DNA of 64,000 nucleotides from Neonectria sp. B-13 (Eukaryota > Ascomycota > Sordariomycetes > Hypocreales > Nectriaceae): the NCBI GenBank assembly GCA_002682825.1, contig NOKP01000016.1:787593-851592 (forward strand), given 5' to 3'. Numbering within the stretch: the stretch's first letter is position 1; every line of letters starts with the position of its first letter. A program made the position numbers and the translations under genes. Of this stretch, positions 44,289-55,475 are shown piece by piece. The notes beneath the pieces were generated by a model that did no database searches, was not told where the DNA came from, and worked only from the letters and a program-made list of their open reading frames with translations.

Positions 44289-46787
44289 TCACGCAACACG
44301 AACCTCGTCCCTCAGATCCTCCCTCCTGACCCTCCCGCCGACAATGCCCCTGCGGTTCCGTCCCGTCCTGCCGCGGCCCAACCAGTTGAGCTTGAGCATC
44401 TTACACAGCTCGACCATCTTAGTGCTGCCGTCGTCGCCCGGGTCGCTGCCGAGGCTGGACAGCACGCTCATGCACTGCAGCATGCGGCCGACCATGTCGG
44501 TGACGTGCTTGGAGTCGTCGACGACCTCGCGCACGGCGGGCATGCCCGAGGGTGTGAAGGGGCGCAGGGCGCCGTCGCTTGCGTGGCTGCCGAAGCTGAC
44601 GTTGCTGATGGCGCGGCTGCGCCCGCCCGCCGAGCCCTCGCCCAGCAGCGTTGTGCTCGTCGAGTTGTACGACCCGACTAAGGGGTCGATCGACATGGCT
44701 GTGCCCGGGCGGGCCATGGAGGTGAAGGATTCGGAGGGCGAGGTGGACAGGATGGCTTCCTGAGGAGGCGATGACAGCGCCGTGTTGGCCAGAGCCGAGG
44801 GCAAGAACTCAAGAGACAGGCGGGAGAAGATGGTCTTGAGGGTCTCGTAGCGCGGGAGGATCACTATGTCCCGGTACGCGATGAGGACTAGCCTTCGAAC
44901 ATCGAGCACTGTGGCCGCGGGCGTCACCCGCGCCTGTTTGTCTGCCGAGGACGATGATATGACGCCGCCCCAAAAGTCGCGTGCCTGCTCTCCAGTCATG
45001 ATGGAACCGCAGCCCGAAACCTCGAGATCCAGGGGCAGGAAGACGGCCTGCATGTACGGCAGGATAGACGTAAACGTGAACATCCAGAGCTCGACCAGCG
45101 CCGGGATGAAGCGCTCCTCTGTCGTCAGACGCAGCGTCCGATCCAAGGACAAGAACCCCGTCTTCAGGAGATCCCTGAGATCCTCTAGCATCGCGTTTGG
45201 CGATCGTCTGTGCATGCACCACTGGATGTGCATCTGAACCACTCCATTGAAGTCCTCAACTGGGAGTCGCAGATCCCCGCCTTCGAAAATAACTAGAAGC
45301 TTAGCCTTGAGGTATGGCCAGGCGTCGTCCAGCGACATGTGGTTATGCAAGCCAAGTTTCCCAGGGTCCACGGGGTCGTACAAAGTAGACTGCTGGGACA
45401 GCGACGGCAGACTGCTTGGGCCAGGCCATTCGCTCTGTAGACTGAAGCTTCCCTCGCTTTCCAGGCGACTGTCAGAGCGCTCCGCCATCTTTTTCTCCTT
45501 CTTCGCCTTGGAGAAGCTTGTGGAATTTGGCCCGGGGCTCGGTGGGATATTGAAGTTGTAGAGGGGATTCGGCGCATTTGGGTCCGTTGGCCTCGAATTG
45601 CTGGAGGCGGATGAGAGGGGAAGATGATACTCATCCTTGAGCTTATGTTTCTGTCGCGAGAGAAAATGATGTTTCTTCTCTTTCTCCTTGCCCTTGTCCT
45701 TCTCATCCATCTGCGAGTCGATGGGTCGAATCGTAGTCGATGACGAGTTGTTCAGGCTGTACATTGACTGGTTTCCCGGCTCGACCAGACTGGTGGTGCT
45801 GAAGTTCCCACGCTGCAGCGCAGACAGAGCCGATCCGATCTTGCCCGGGCTGGGCAACGGCTTATCTTTGGTCTCGCCCTTGGTCATGATCTTGCCCGGG
45901 CGAGAGAAGAGCTTGACCTTGGGCTTGTCGGCCCTGGGCTTTTCCGACGCTGGCGGCGGCGGCGGAGGTTGAGGTTGAGAATACGGCTGCGGCGATATCG
46001 ATTGCGGGCCTCGCGGGGAACTATGCCCCGACCGCGGGAACACCACGTTGGCAGCCGCCGTCGCGGCAGAGGAGTGGACATGCGAGCCCGGGAACCGATC
46101 TGACAGCCCGCCGTGATGCCCGAACCCGCTATCCCTCGGCGCACTCGCCTCTGTCAGGCTCAGCATCGGCGGACCGGCGGGCCCCTTTCCCCCGCTACCC
46201 CGACGAGTGCCATCGTTAGGGTCGCCGGGGAAGGGCACCGTCTGCGAGCGCTGCCGGCTGTGCAGGCTGTTCTGGTGGGACATGACGGCAGCCTGCGCGG
46301 CCATCTGGCTCGCCGAGGACGACGCGGTGGCCGCGACCGCCGCCGCCGCCGCAGCGGAGGATGGCCCGGGCTGGTGGTTCATGCCGACGTGCGACGACAG
46401 GTTCGACGTGCTGGTGGACGGCAGCGTCGGCTCAAACATGCCCTGCGTGGCCGAGTGCTTGCGCGAATGGCCCTTGAGCGCACCGGTGGACCCCTGGGTG
46501 ACGGAGCGGGCGCCTGCGGGCCGGGAGAAGTGATGATGGTGCTGTAGACTGGCGGTGCTCGAGTTGGCGAACTGCGAGTAGACGGGCGTGGCCGGCGACG
46601 AGGGCTGCTGCTGCTGCTGCGTGGGGCGGGCCCTGGGGATGGTGATGGACGGCCGGGGTGGGTTGTTGTCTTCGCTGCCGGAGGACTCGACGCGGCGTAG
46701 GGGAGGTCGCGAGGACGTAGACGGCTGCGAGGGCTGCGAGTTGAAGCTGCTGGCACCGCGGGGCTGCTGGGGTCGTGTCGGTTGCAT
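44289..46787 (-). CDS. hbrB: HbrB-like TORC2 subunit (Bit61/PRR5-related)
   Basis: This is a single exon of 832 residues with start ATG at 46787 in the context CATCATGCAA. HbrB proteins are fungal partners of the TORC2 kinase complex, related to yeast Bit61/Bit2 and animal PRR5. They act at the plasma membrane on growth and polarity, and Aspergillus hbrB mutants hyperbranch. The first 400 residues are disordered and rich in Ser, Pro and Gln, with a polyAla stretch. Basic and KKHHFLSRQK-like parts follow. The HbrB domain spans about 480-680: AWPYLKAKLLVIFEGGDLRL, IQWCMHRRSPNAMLEDLRDLL, LVELWMFTFTSILPYMQAVFLPL and then VRRLVLIAYRDIVILPRYETL. The C-terminus is basic. It diverges from the Gon7 gene, 406 bp away. 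Confidence 0.88.
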   Translation of the reverse strand: MQPTRPQQPRGASSFNSQPSQPSTSSRPPLRRVESSGSEDNNPPRPSITIPRARPTQQQQQPSSPATPVYSQFANSSTASLQHHHHFSRPAGARSVTQGSTGALKGHSRKHSATQGMFEPTLPSTSTSNLSSHVGMNHQPGPSSAAAAAAVAATASSSASQMAAQAAVMSHQNSLHSRQRSQTVPFPGDPNDGTRRGSGGKGPAGPPMLSLTEASAPRDSGFGHHGGLSDRFPGSHVHSSAATAAANVVFPRSGHSSPRGPQSISPQPYSQPQPPPPPPASEKPRADKPKVKLFSRPGKIMTKGETKDKPLPSPGKIGSALSALQRGNFSTTSLVEPGNQSMYSLNNSSSTTIRPIDSQMDEKDKGKEKEKKHHFLSRQKHKLKDEYHLPLSSASSNSRPTDPNAPNPLYNFNIPPSPGPNSTSFSKAKKEKKMAERSDSRLESEGSFSLQSEWPGPSSLPSLSQQSTLYDPVDPGKLGLHNHMSLDDAWPYLKAKLLVIFEGGDLRLPVEDFNGVVQMHIQWCMHRRSPNAMLEDLRDLLKTGFLSLDRTLRLTTEERFIPALVELWMFTFTSILPYMQAVFLPLDLEVSGCGSIMTGEQARDFWGGVISSSSADKQARVTPAATVLDVRRLVLIAYRDIVILPRYETLKTIFSRLSLEFLPSALANTALSSPPQEAILSTSPSESFTSMARPGTAMSIDPLVGSYNSTSTTLLGEGSAGGRSRAISNVSFGSHASDGALRPFTPSGMPAVREVVDDSKHVTDMVGRMLQCMSVLSSLGSDPGDDGSTKMVELCKMLKLNWLGRGRTGRNRRGIVGGRVRREDLRDEVRVA

Positions 46788-47193
46788 GATGGTGGTTGAT
46801 GCGCGAGGCGGCCGTGGTTACATGTTGATCCAACGGCTCTAGAGTCGGCCGGACTAGCGATGGTGGGAGATTGCGCAGTGCTATGCGTCGTAGATCGGTC
46901 AGCTCGCTGGGAAGTCTCGGCAGTTGGTTCGAAGTCTGGTGGGATAAGGTGCGTGGTTTTGGATGTGTCGAGAATCTTGTTGGGCGGTGGTCGCAAGGGA
47001 GGAGGTTGAAAGCTGGAGAAGCTCACTCCCGTCGCTGAGCCCCATGTCCCTGCATCTTGCATGTGCACAGTGGGCAGTGGCGCCCATCAACCCCGCGCCA
47101 ACAAAATATTGCCCGCCCTCGACTAAAATCCTCCCGACTCCAACGAAAACAACCAAATCGACATCACCAAACAACACCCCGTCTCCCTTCAAA
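46788..47193. promoter_or_regulatory. Shared divergent promoter of hbrB and GON7
   Basis: This 406-bp stretch between two start codons must hold both 5' regions. The side next to GON7 is C/A-rich, with ACCAAAT- and CAACAC-like leader sequence. No TATA box is seen. Co-regulation is possible but not shown. Confidence 0.45.
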
Positions 47194-47469
47194 ATGGCCT
47201 CTCCCTCCCTCTCCGCATCCTACGCCTCCCCCGCCAGCGAGCCCTTCAGAACCACTCACGCCCTCCTCGCCCTGCAATCCCCCGCCTCCGTCGCCGACAA
47301 GACCGCCTATCTCGCCGCCCTCCGCGCCGCCGTCACCGACGCCCAGGCCCAGATCAACAAGGAGCTCACCTCCCGCATGGAGCAAGACAAGGCCCGCGAC
47401 GCTGCTGCCGTCGACGACGCGAAGGAGGAAGAGAACTACGGCGAGGAGATCCAGGAGGACGAGGACTGA
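47194..47469 (+). CDS. GON7: KEOPS/EKC complex subunit Gon7
   Basis: This is a single exon of 91 residues. The ATG at 47194 (AAAATGGCC) gives the usual family length; the frame is open further upstream but without coding character. Gon7 is the fungal-type fifth subunit of the KEOPS complex, which makes the t6A base in tRNAs and affects telomeres. The protein begins with a Ser/Ala-rich stretch ending EPFRTTHAL, then has DKTAYLAALRAAVTDAQAQI and NKELTSRMEQDKA, helical and typical of the family. It ends in a very acidic tail. It lies tail to tail with VPS39, 270 bp away. Confidence 0.85.
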   Translation: MASPSLSASYASPASEPFRTTHALLALQSPASVADKTAYLAALRAAVTDAQAQINKELTSRMEQDKARDAAAVDDAKEEENYGEEIQEDED

Positions 47470-47739
47470 AGGCTATGACCTGCACGAAGTCGGCGGCATG
47501 GATGATGATGAAAACCGCGTTGTCTAGCCATGGCGAGAAATCTCGAACAGTAACCCGGTTGCTGGTATATTTTGGGGGTATTGCTAAATCATCTTGGCTA
47601 CCTGCCACCGGATCCAAACCATGCAAATGCTCCTCAGAAATCCTTTCGACTTAAAGTACGCACTGAACGACAGAACACCACAAGACGGGTGCTCGTATAC
47701 ACAACACACCAAGAAAACAAGGACAGGAAAAATGGATAT

Positions 47740-50700
47740 CTAAAAGCCTCTTCCCCAACTCGGCGCTCGAGTCGAATCCACCTTGCTCCCCGTCGCCCGG
47801 TTTAGACAGCCATAGTGCACCACGGTGTTGTCCGCCAGGACCGCAACCACGCTGCCGCCCATGCGCATGCCGCCGCCCAGCTTCTTGTGGCACACCACGC
47901 AGTGCCGCTCCTCCGTGATGGCCACGTGCCGGTTGCGTCCGCCCTGCCCGCCCACTACGCCGTCGCCCAGGTGCAGCCTTGCCGCAATGGAGATGCTCTC
48001 GGCCCTGCGCAGCCCGGCGACGATGCGTGACTCGTTGACGAGCGTGTTGGCCGATCGGATCCGGCCGCGGAAGTACGATTCTAGCGAGCTGACGGGGAGG
48101 TCGTCAGGAATCAGACCCAGTGTTGACGTCGCCGGTAGACGAGACCCGTGCTTGGAGAGGAGGTCGAGAGCGGGTTCCAGGTTGGGCTTGTTTGGTGGAG
48201 ACGGATGGAGGTAGAGCGAGAGAAGCGTGTGATAAATAGAGGGTGTGGTATTCTCGGGATCGTTTGAAGCATTCTCCTTTGCGTGTGTCTGAGACGATGG
48301 AGGGCTGTCCTGAGACTTGTGCACGCGGTTGCAGTAACTGTCGCAGTTAGCCAACATCCCCAACGCCCACCGGGGAGTACATACTCTTCAGCCTTGACGT
48401 AATTCCCCATCTTGAAGACATAGATCTCCAACGCCTGCTTATGCGAGCCCATGTTGCTGAGCACCACAGCTTGGGCTTCAAAGAACGCCGGGTCTAGATC
48501 CATGTCAGCAGCTGGCCAGTAGATCTGGGCCTGAGTGTCTCACCATCTTTTGGAATCAACTTGAACGCCTTAATCAGGCTATAGACCTGCCGTGATTCCC
48601 TCAAGAACGTAACAAACCGTTCCATCTGCGCACTCCACTCGTCATCCTGCTCCGCCGCTTTCAAATTATGAACATACAGCTCCACAAGTCGATTGTGCAG
48701 GTCCGGCGTCATGTCCTCTAGCTCGTTGATGATATGTTCTAGATACTTGCCCTCGAGCTGCGGGTCAAGCTTGTGCAAGAAAGCCACGATCTGTTCTCGC
48801 GGTAGTGTCTCTGCGTTCTCGGTATCACCCGTGAAGATCTCTAGCGCCTGGTCTGGGCTTGCCTTCAGAGTCCACTCCGCGTGCTCGAGGATGAGGTCAA
48901 TTTCTGAAGGGGGTAGGTTCTTGAGATACTGGATTGTACGGCCAGGTCCGTGAAGGGTTGGCGCAGCGTCATCCGGCGACTCCGCCGAGCCGAATCTTCG
49001 CAGCAGCTCCAGAGCTTCCTTATGCAATTTTTTGCCATAGAAGAAGTCGACCAGCTCGGTATACCTGTTATGTTCTAGAAGCTTCTCATTGACCACTTGG
49101 GGGTCGCAAAAGTTGGGGATGCGGAATAGTGAGCTGGCCAAAGTCGGACGAGAGTACATGTAAGCGCGGAAGAGCGTCGTATCAACCAAGCGAAAAGTGC
49201 TTCGTAGTTCTTCTTCAAGCTGCTTCTCCGACTCGTTGAGCGTTGTTCTCAGGAAGTTCTCTACCTCCTCCTCCTCGGGAGAGCCGCTGCGGTCGTTTTT
49301 AGGCTTAAGGTTCCCTGTGACAGGATCGAGAACTCTCTGTAAACGAGCTCGAGTTCCAGCCAGATAGCTGTTCAGCTCCAAGACCGCATTCATTAAGTCT
49401 TTCCCATCAAGCGGCCTGTCCTCGCCCGACGTCGTCTCTTTGACATCAGCTCCATCCTCGGGATCAGTGCCGTCCTTTCTTGATGAAGAAACCGACGCAG
49501 CGTCGGATTGGGATTTCTTGTGACCTCCCATCAGTAGCTTGGCGAAGCCCCCGACGTTTGCCGGTGATGTAGGGTCTGCGGGGCCCTCTGATATGTCAGT
49601 GCTATTTCGTTTTGACCCATTCGCCTTCTTTGGTGTCTCGGGAGCCTCTTGCTCCTCGTGCTCGTCTTCGCGACCTGCCCAAGCAGACAACTCTCCTGCA
49701 ATCTGTGGAGGAAAGAGTTTTAGGACCCTCTCAGGCTGGGCATGCACATCGTCCTCGTTGAAGAGATCCATCGCCTGTCGGTACCTCTTTTTCTTAAACA
49801 GCGTTTCTGCCTTGAGCATCTTGACCTCCCGAAGCGTCTCCGTCTTGTTCTTCAGCAAGGCATCCTCCAACATCCCAAGAATGCTGATGGCCTCGTCAAA
49901 CCTGCCACCGTCCACGAGCTCCTTGATTTGGGAGTCATAGTCGGTCGCACCCATTTTCCAGACACACCGGTCGCTCGAGATATGGAATCCCTTACCCGCG
50001 TGGGCCAAGCTGACTGTAGGCGGCGGGAAATGCAGTTGGGCTGCACCTGGTAGCGAGATGTTTTGCAACAACGACAAGGTGTTTGGGTTCCGGACCTCCA
50101 GGGAGCCTTTGGAGGGCGGCTGTAGAGCTAGGATGTACGGATATGAGTATCCTATCGAGTCGGGAGCCGATTGCCAGGGAATTTGCTTCTTCTCGAGGGG
50201 TTTTCCGTTGTCGTCGATGAACAACGTGTTGATATCCTTAGCCAGCAACATCTCCCCGTCCGCCAACTTCGCCACCAGCGGCTTGGGCATGTAGCCTCCC
50301 AGGCCCATGTATCCCATGCCAGCACTGCTCATGGCACCGAAACGGCTCGTCTGGCCCGCCGCTGGCCCGGCTCCAGGGCCCACGATCTCTTCGATCTCGC
50401 GGGTGACGACATTGACCATGACATACCCGCCATTCATGCCGCACACTAGCCTGGTCGCGCTCGCCCACGTCACAGACCTGATAGACTCGGCCAGCAGGAC
50501 CTCACCCACATCTTCCGCCAGCTCGCTCTCATGCCAGCTCCACAGCAGCAGCCGTCGCTTGACCGCAACGGCCAGCCGGCTGATAATCTCTGGTATGCCC
50601 GTATCTGGGTCCTTGACGATGTTGGACGTCACAGCAAAGCAAGACGCGTTCTTGGTGCGGGATAGCGTCTCGATCGGCTCGTAGGTCTGTAGGTCGTGTA

Positions 50701-51129
50701 GAGAGATGTGGTAGTTGGACAGCGACACAATCGTGTTTGCCTCCTTGATGATGGCGAGCTGTTCGATGGCGCGTGAGGAGAACCGGTCCACCTCACGCAG
50801 AAGGTCTGTCGGTCTCAAGGCCGGTACCTGCGGGGGAACATCCCCGTTGGGCTGTGGACTCGTAGGGGCGGCATCGGTATCGGTGGGCGGCGCGTGGCCG
50901 TTCGTCGGTTGGGGAGAAAGCTCGTTGAGGCGGTAGACCCTGAGGGCGCCACTATTCAGGCCGACCAGAACACGATCACCTGTAGTTGCCAAACCAGTCA
51001 ATCTCGCAACCCTCACCGTAAATGACACAATAATAGAGCACACGTACCATATGCGAGGATGGTCTCGATCCTAGACTTGTCCCGCTGCCGCAGCTCGATG
51101 ATGGGGCGGGCTGTGAAGGCGGAGAGCAT
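47740..51129 (-). CDS. VPS39: HOPS complex subunit Vps39/Vam6
   Basis: Exons are 51129-51048, 50979-48544, 48493-48385 and 48337-47740, giving 1074 residues with all introns GT-AG. The ATG at 51129 opens MLSAFTARPIIELRQRDKSR, the conserved start of the family. Vps39 is part of the HOPS tether that binds Rab7/Ypt7 for vacuole fusion, and it helps vacuole-mitochondrion contacts. The N-terminal CNH beta-propeller spans about 20-340 (ETILAYGDRVLVGLNSGALRVY). A helical repeat region follows, broken by an acidic, Lys/Ser-rich disordered insert at about 480-565. The helical part contains SRPTLASSLFRIPNFCDP. The C-terminus has the Vps39_2 zinc-binding part: a Cys-x2-Cys motif in ERHCVVCHKKLGGG, then HYGCLNR. 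Confidence 0.92.
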
Positions 51130-53150
51130 GGCGCCGGCCAGCTCCAAGCTGATGGGGTTAACTGGAGGCGAAGCGCATCAGAAGGGGTCTTGGAGACCGA
51201 GAAACAGCTGGAATTTCGCAGGATGAAACAGCGGAGTGTAATGAGGGCGATGCGGAGCTGTTTTCGGCTCGATTCGCCTGATGCGGAGATGCGTCGACGG
51301 ATGGGCCGGTTGATTATTTGAGAGGGGGGTGCCTAACAGGTAGGGATACTGGTAGATTGATTGATGAAGGAGAGATGAGTGGAGAACTAAGAGGCTGATG
51401 CGATTGAAAAGTAACCCAAAGGAAGCTGCGAAAGAAGGAAGGTTGGAAGCTAGGTAGGCGGTAGGAACGGGTACATAGCAAGTGAGATGGAAGGATGAAG
51501 GAACCTACTTACGCGAGAGGGGGTGTGCCAGGAAATGGATGGCTGGCATCATTTCTAGCCTAGAAATGGGGTTAAGGCAAGAATGTTCTCGAGACAGGAT
51601 AGAAAACAGATCAAGCCTTAAAATGATGTTGATCTCATCGCATTTCTATGCATTATTGTATTTCATATTAAAAATACTATTCTGGTCTTAAAATCATTGC
51701 CTACTGGCGCTGTTAAAAAGAGAGGTTATGGATGCATATAAAATGCACACCCCCCTTGCAACTTGACTGCTATAAGGAGTGTTGATCTGATTGGTTGGTT
51801 GGTTTTGGTGATTGAATGAGGGTCCAGAGATGCCATTTTCTACGAGCTGAACTTACGGCCTTGGGCAAAATGAATACAGGTCAGACTGCGATGCGATTGA
51901 TCTCTTTCCCAGCTATGCCATTTCACACATTTCTGGAGAAGAAATTGATGATGTCATCGTATTCCAGTTGATAGCTCTAGCTGGTGCGGTCACGTGGGGT
52001 CAACTGGCGCCAGATGGTCTAAGCATCGCCAGCCAGCTGCCCAGCGGAAATAGATCAGCCTACGGAGGAGCATTTCAAAAGTTTAGTCCTAAGAAAAAGG
52101 AATTATGCCATTAGCCCTGGGCTAAATACACTAAGTAATTTATATACTTATCTATTAGCTAAGGCCTGCTAGACTCTTAGGGTGCTAAAGGCCCTAAGTG
52201 GCCTAACACCCTAAATCTATTGAGGACTGAGCGGATATCTCGTCAATGTTGGGCAATGGAGCTTGTAGTTTGAGGTATCTGACAAGGATTATGGGATATG
52301 GTGTCTCTGCGCCGGACACAAGTTTTCAAATGTTCCTCTGTAGTGGGGAATGGTCTCTCCAGTTAGAAAGAATCTTCCACGTAGAAATATATTATGTGTT
52401 CCGCATCTTGTAGCTCGTGGTGAATGCATGATTATCTCCTAATATTGAACGTGATAAGCACCAGCAACTTCTAGTTGTAGACATACCACATCACCTTGTC
52501 GCTCCACACAGAACGGCACTTCTCTTAAATTTGGAATAAGTTCTGATTCATACGTTCAAGATGAGTGGGTAGTCATCGTCTTGCAGATCCTGCCTCCGTC
52601 GCCCTCGCCAACTCCGCCTCCACATCCGTCTCTGCCAGGGACCCAAAGGCAACCATCGTTCCCGCGCACCGTCGCCGCCCGCCTCGAGGCAAAGCTCAGC
52701 CACTTGAGCTGAACTTGGGACAGGCTTTCCACCGGCCTAGCAAGCCCTGCCCAGGGATAAGGCCCCTGGTACCGTGGGGTTGGCCGCCATTGAGGGGGTG
52801 AAGTTGCAGTAAGGCAACGATGACGACGACAACGATGAAGGGTCCTTCTTTGTGCTTATCTTTATATACCCTGGTGATTGAACGAGTGGATGGATGGAGG
52901 ACTAGAGGTGCTTTTTGGTGCTGGGCTTTGCGTTTATTCATCCGTCTGCTTTTCAATTGACAACGAATTTTGTTCTGAGTTTGCTTCTCCTCCAATTTCA
53001 AATTGAATTTGACTGCCTCAGCCATGTCATCGACCGCCCCTTCCCCGATCCTTTCCAATGGCAGAATGTGAACGAGACTGCCAGAAAGCATACTGTCCAT
53101 AGTGGGAAACCGGATGAACAAGGAGGTAGAACCACTGATCAGGGCATTCT
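51130..53150. other. 2-kb intergenic region with AT-rich fold-back sequence
   Basis: It starts with the VPS39 promoter and ends with 3' sequence of the F-box-like gene. The middle (about 51600-52500) is more AT-rich than its surroundings and holds fold-back sequences at 52111-52125 and 52177-52214, perhaps a decayed transposon. Short frames at 52560-53120 have no start or motif that I can support. Confidence 0.5.
52111..52214. repeat. AT-rich palindromic/fold-back sequence
   Basis: TTAGCCC-T-GGGCTAA (52111-52125) is a perfect inverted repeat. TTAGGGTG at 52177-52184 pairs with CACCCTAA at 52207-52214, and the bases next inside pair partly through GGCC and TTAGG-like blocks. The many TA steps around them fit a small decayed transposon or a sequence mutated by RIP. 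Confidence 0.6.
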
Positions 53151-54713
53151 TTACATCATCCCCTCCTTACGTATCTGCCACAGTGATGCTGGATCGATCA
53201 CGTCGCCTGGCAAACGCAAATGGTAAACAGCATCGCCATGGCAGTTGATAACACCATGTACTCGTTCGTTCTTGATCCGTAGGTGGTAAGAATCAGAGGC
53301 AACTTTCTGCCATGAACCAACCATATCACGACTGAGCTCAAGATCCCATGTACCACGCCATGTAATTGTAGCTTGCCTACTTGCCTTGGTCCTGTGATAA
53401 ATGGCTGCACATGCTTCTCCATGATTGCTATTCCAAAGGACCATTCTTTCCAACAGCGGCATATTCAGCGCAGCTAAACTAGCGTTATGCAATAATGAAA
53501 AAATTTCCTTCTGATGAGCCGTTTGTGTTAAGATTGACGATGTAAGTGTTAATGACTGTAGATGAAGCCATGTATAAGACGGCTGGCAAGAGTTGAAAAA
53601 TTGTTGAGCATCGATCATAAATGAAATAGAAAGATGTTCAAGGTCACGGCTTTTCGAGGCGAAGGCTTCAACCAGTTTGAGGCCTGCGATCGGGTTGGTA
53701 TCTATAAGGCCCACGTATGATGAATCGTTGTTTAGTGCCAACGCAACCCGGTCATTGAAATCCTCGAAGATGGATACTCTTCTGACGCGACTCGGTAGAG
53801 CGTCCTGAATCAGGGAGGCCAGTTCTATCGAGAAATTAATAGGCAATTAGATAGGCGGTCGGTATAGTAGCATACCCTTATCGCACCCGACCTTCCACGA
53901 GTGGCTCCAAATACGCCATGGCTCGTAGACTATACTTTCCAGTCGAGGGAGTCTCTCCAATAAGAGCCGCAGTGCCGCCGGAGAGATCTGACGTCGAAGC
54001 TGTCGACGTATCACAAGCCCTGTAACTGCGTGAACTTCGGGCAGATCTTTCGGGAGGCTCAAGCAGAGCACGGAGAAAATTCGCAATATGGCTGACGCAC
54101 GAGGAACCTCGACCTGCTGGCCATTGACCCAGCCGTGTTTTGGGTCATGCCATCCAGTAGTAGCTTCCTGCTGCTGCATCAAAGCTCCGTCATCTTCATG
54201 TTCGAACACAAAATGATGATTTTGGAGCCAGTGTTCCGAGTCGCTGGGTGAATAGGCGTTTAGCTCTAATATCAGACACCCTGTGGGCTTCCAGGTGCTA
54301 AGAATAGAAAAGAGCTTTAGCAAAGTAGCTCTCATAATAGAGCTATGCCGTGATAACCATGTCCATGACTCGTTCGACTGACAACAGCGACAGGTATATC
54401 GCGGAAGCTCAATATTCAGCCAGATATGTTGAACAAGGCCCCTTTGTCGGATAACCATGTATTCGAGTTCCTCTAGGCATGATGCCTGTAATGTTAGTCG
54501 GCGGAAGTTCTTTCGTTCTATAAACACCCGCCATTCTTCACAAACAGTTGCGGAAGAAGTCCAGCCGCGATGCTTTTGGTGCGATATTTCCTCCAGGATC
54601 ATAAGACGGATCTCCATGGGCAACGACGCCCAAGACGAGCTAGTAATTCTTGCTTTTTTGGTGCTGCGAAGCGTTCGTCCACGCGAGGCATTGCCACTAT
54701 GTCTCTTCGCCAT
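53151..54713 (-). CDS. F-box-like fungal protein (DUF6546-like)
   Basis: Exons are 54713-53876 and 53824-53151, giving 503 residues; the 51-nt intron is GT-AG. The ATG at 54713 opens a basic N-terminus. From about 27 an F-box-like segment follows: WASLPMEIRLMILEEISHQ, then WTSSATVCEEWRVFIE and FRRLTLQASCLEELEYM. F-boxes bind Skp1 in SCF ubiquitin ligases. The remainder is leucine-rich and irregular, with a C-terminal ITWRGTWDLELS region, as in a large family of fungal proteins with an N-terminal F-box. The target is unknown. Such genes are often accessory and variable between strains; this one is AT-richer than its neighbours. Confidence 0.8.
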
Positions 54714-55475
54714 GTCGAGAGAAAAGCTTACTTGCTGGTATGGCGGTTGTGGGAAGGGTGAGAACTTTGAGCAGTGTGAAGGTATTTGGCGGTTTTAAAG
54801 AATATGAATGAATCGTCTTGCTTGTGCTGGACGGTAGGAGCAAGCATGCCGAGGGAAGTGGTTTATAAAGGTCTTGATCACGGGGAAAATGGGCGCGCAG
54901 ACCACAGCTGTTAAACTACCATGATGGTATCGAGGGCATAACCACCCGGGTGCATCTTTGTTAAGGTTGCCTGGCTGTCGTACCATGGACAGCCAGAGGT
55001 AATCTACTAAATACTTCCGAACCACTAATAATAGCACCTCAATGTCCTAACCTCTAAAACAACCCACTATGCAATTGTAGGTTGAGCATAAACATGGCTC
55101 TGGCATGCTCGCCACCCGCCAGTCAACCATGGATCAACGCAAGCCATCATGGAACCCGTGGGCCCTGGGACGCTATCATTCCGGGTCTGCTCCTCTGCTC
55201 CCCTGAACTAGGCGGTCCCGTGCTGCGGTCCAACTTCCTGCTGAGCGTTGCCGTGTCCCAAAACACGGTCTTCCATCCACCGGCAACCGTGGTCGGCCTC
55301 GCCCCCCTCGACGCCACAAGGGTTACAGAGCCGACATTGCACCGTTCCACAATCTAATAAAACCAAAGAAAAACAACACCACGGTGTCTAGGTAGAATAA
55401 ACTCAAACCAAACCACGTTCTTAGCTTCCGGTTACTAACTCACCTAGTCACGAAACGCCATGCATGCTCCGCCAA
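54714..55475. other. Intergenic region between F-box-like and phosphate-transporter genes
   Basis: This 762-bp stretch holds the promoter of the F-box-like gene and the 3' sequence of the transporter gene. No gene or motif is supported. Confidence 0.5.

Noticed and set aside
52565..53121. Possible gene remnant in short frames on both strands
   Set aside because: No ATG in the plus frame, no recognisable protein, and nothing to show a disrupted family member.
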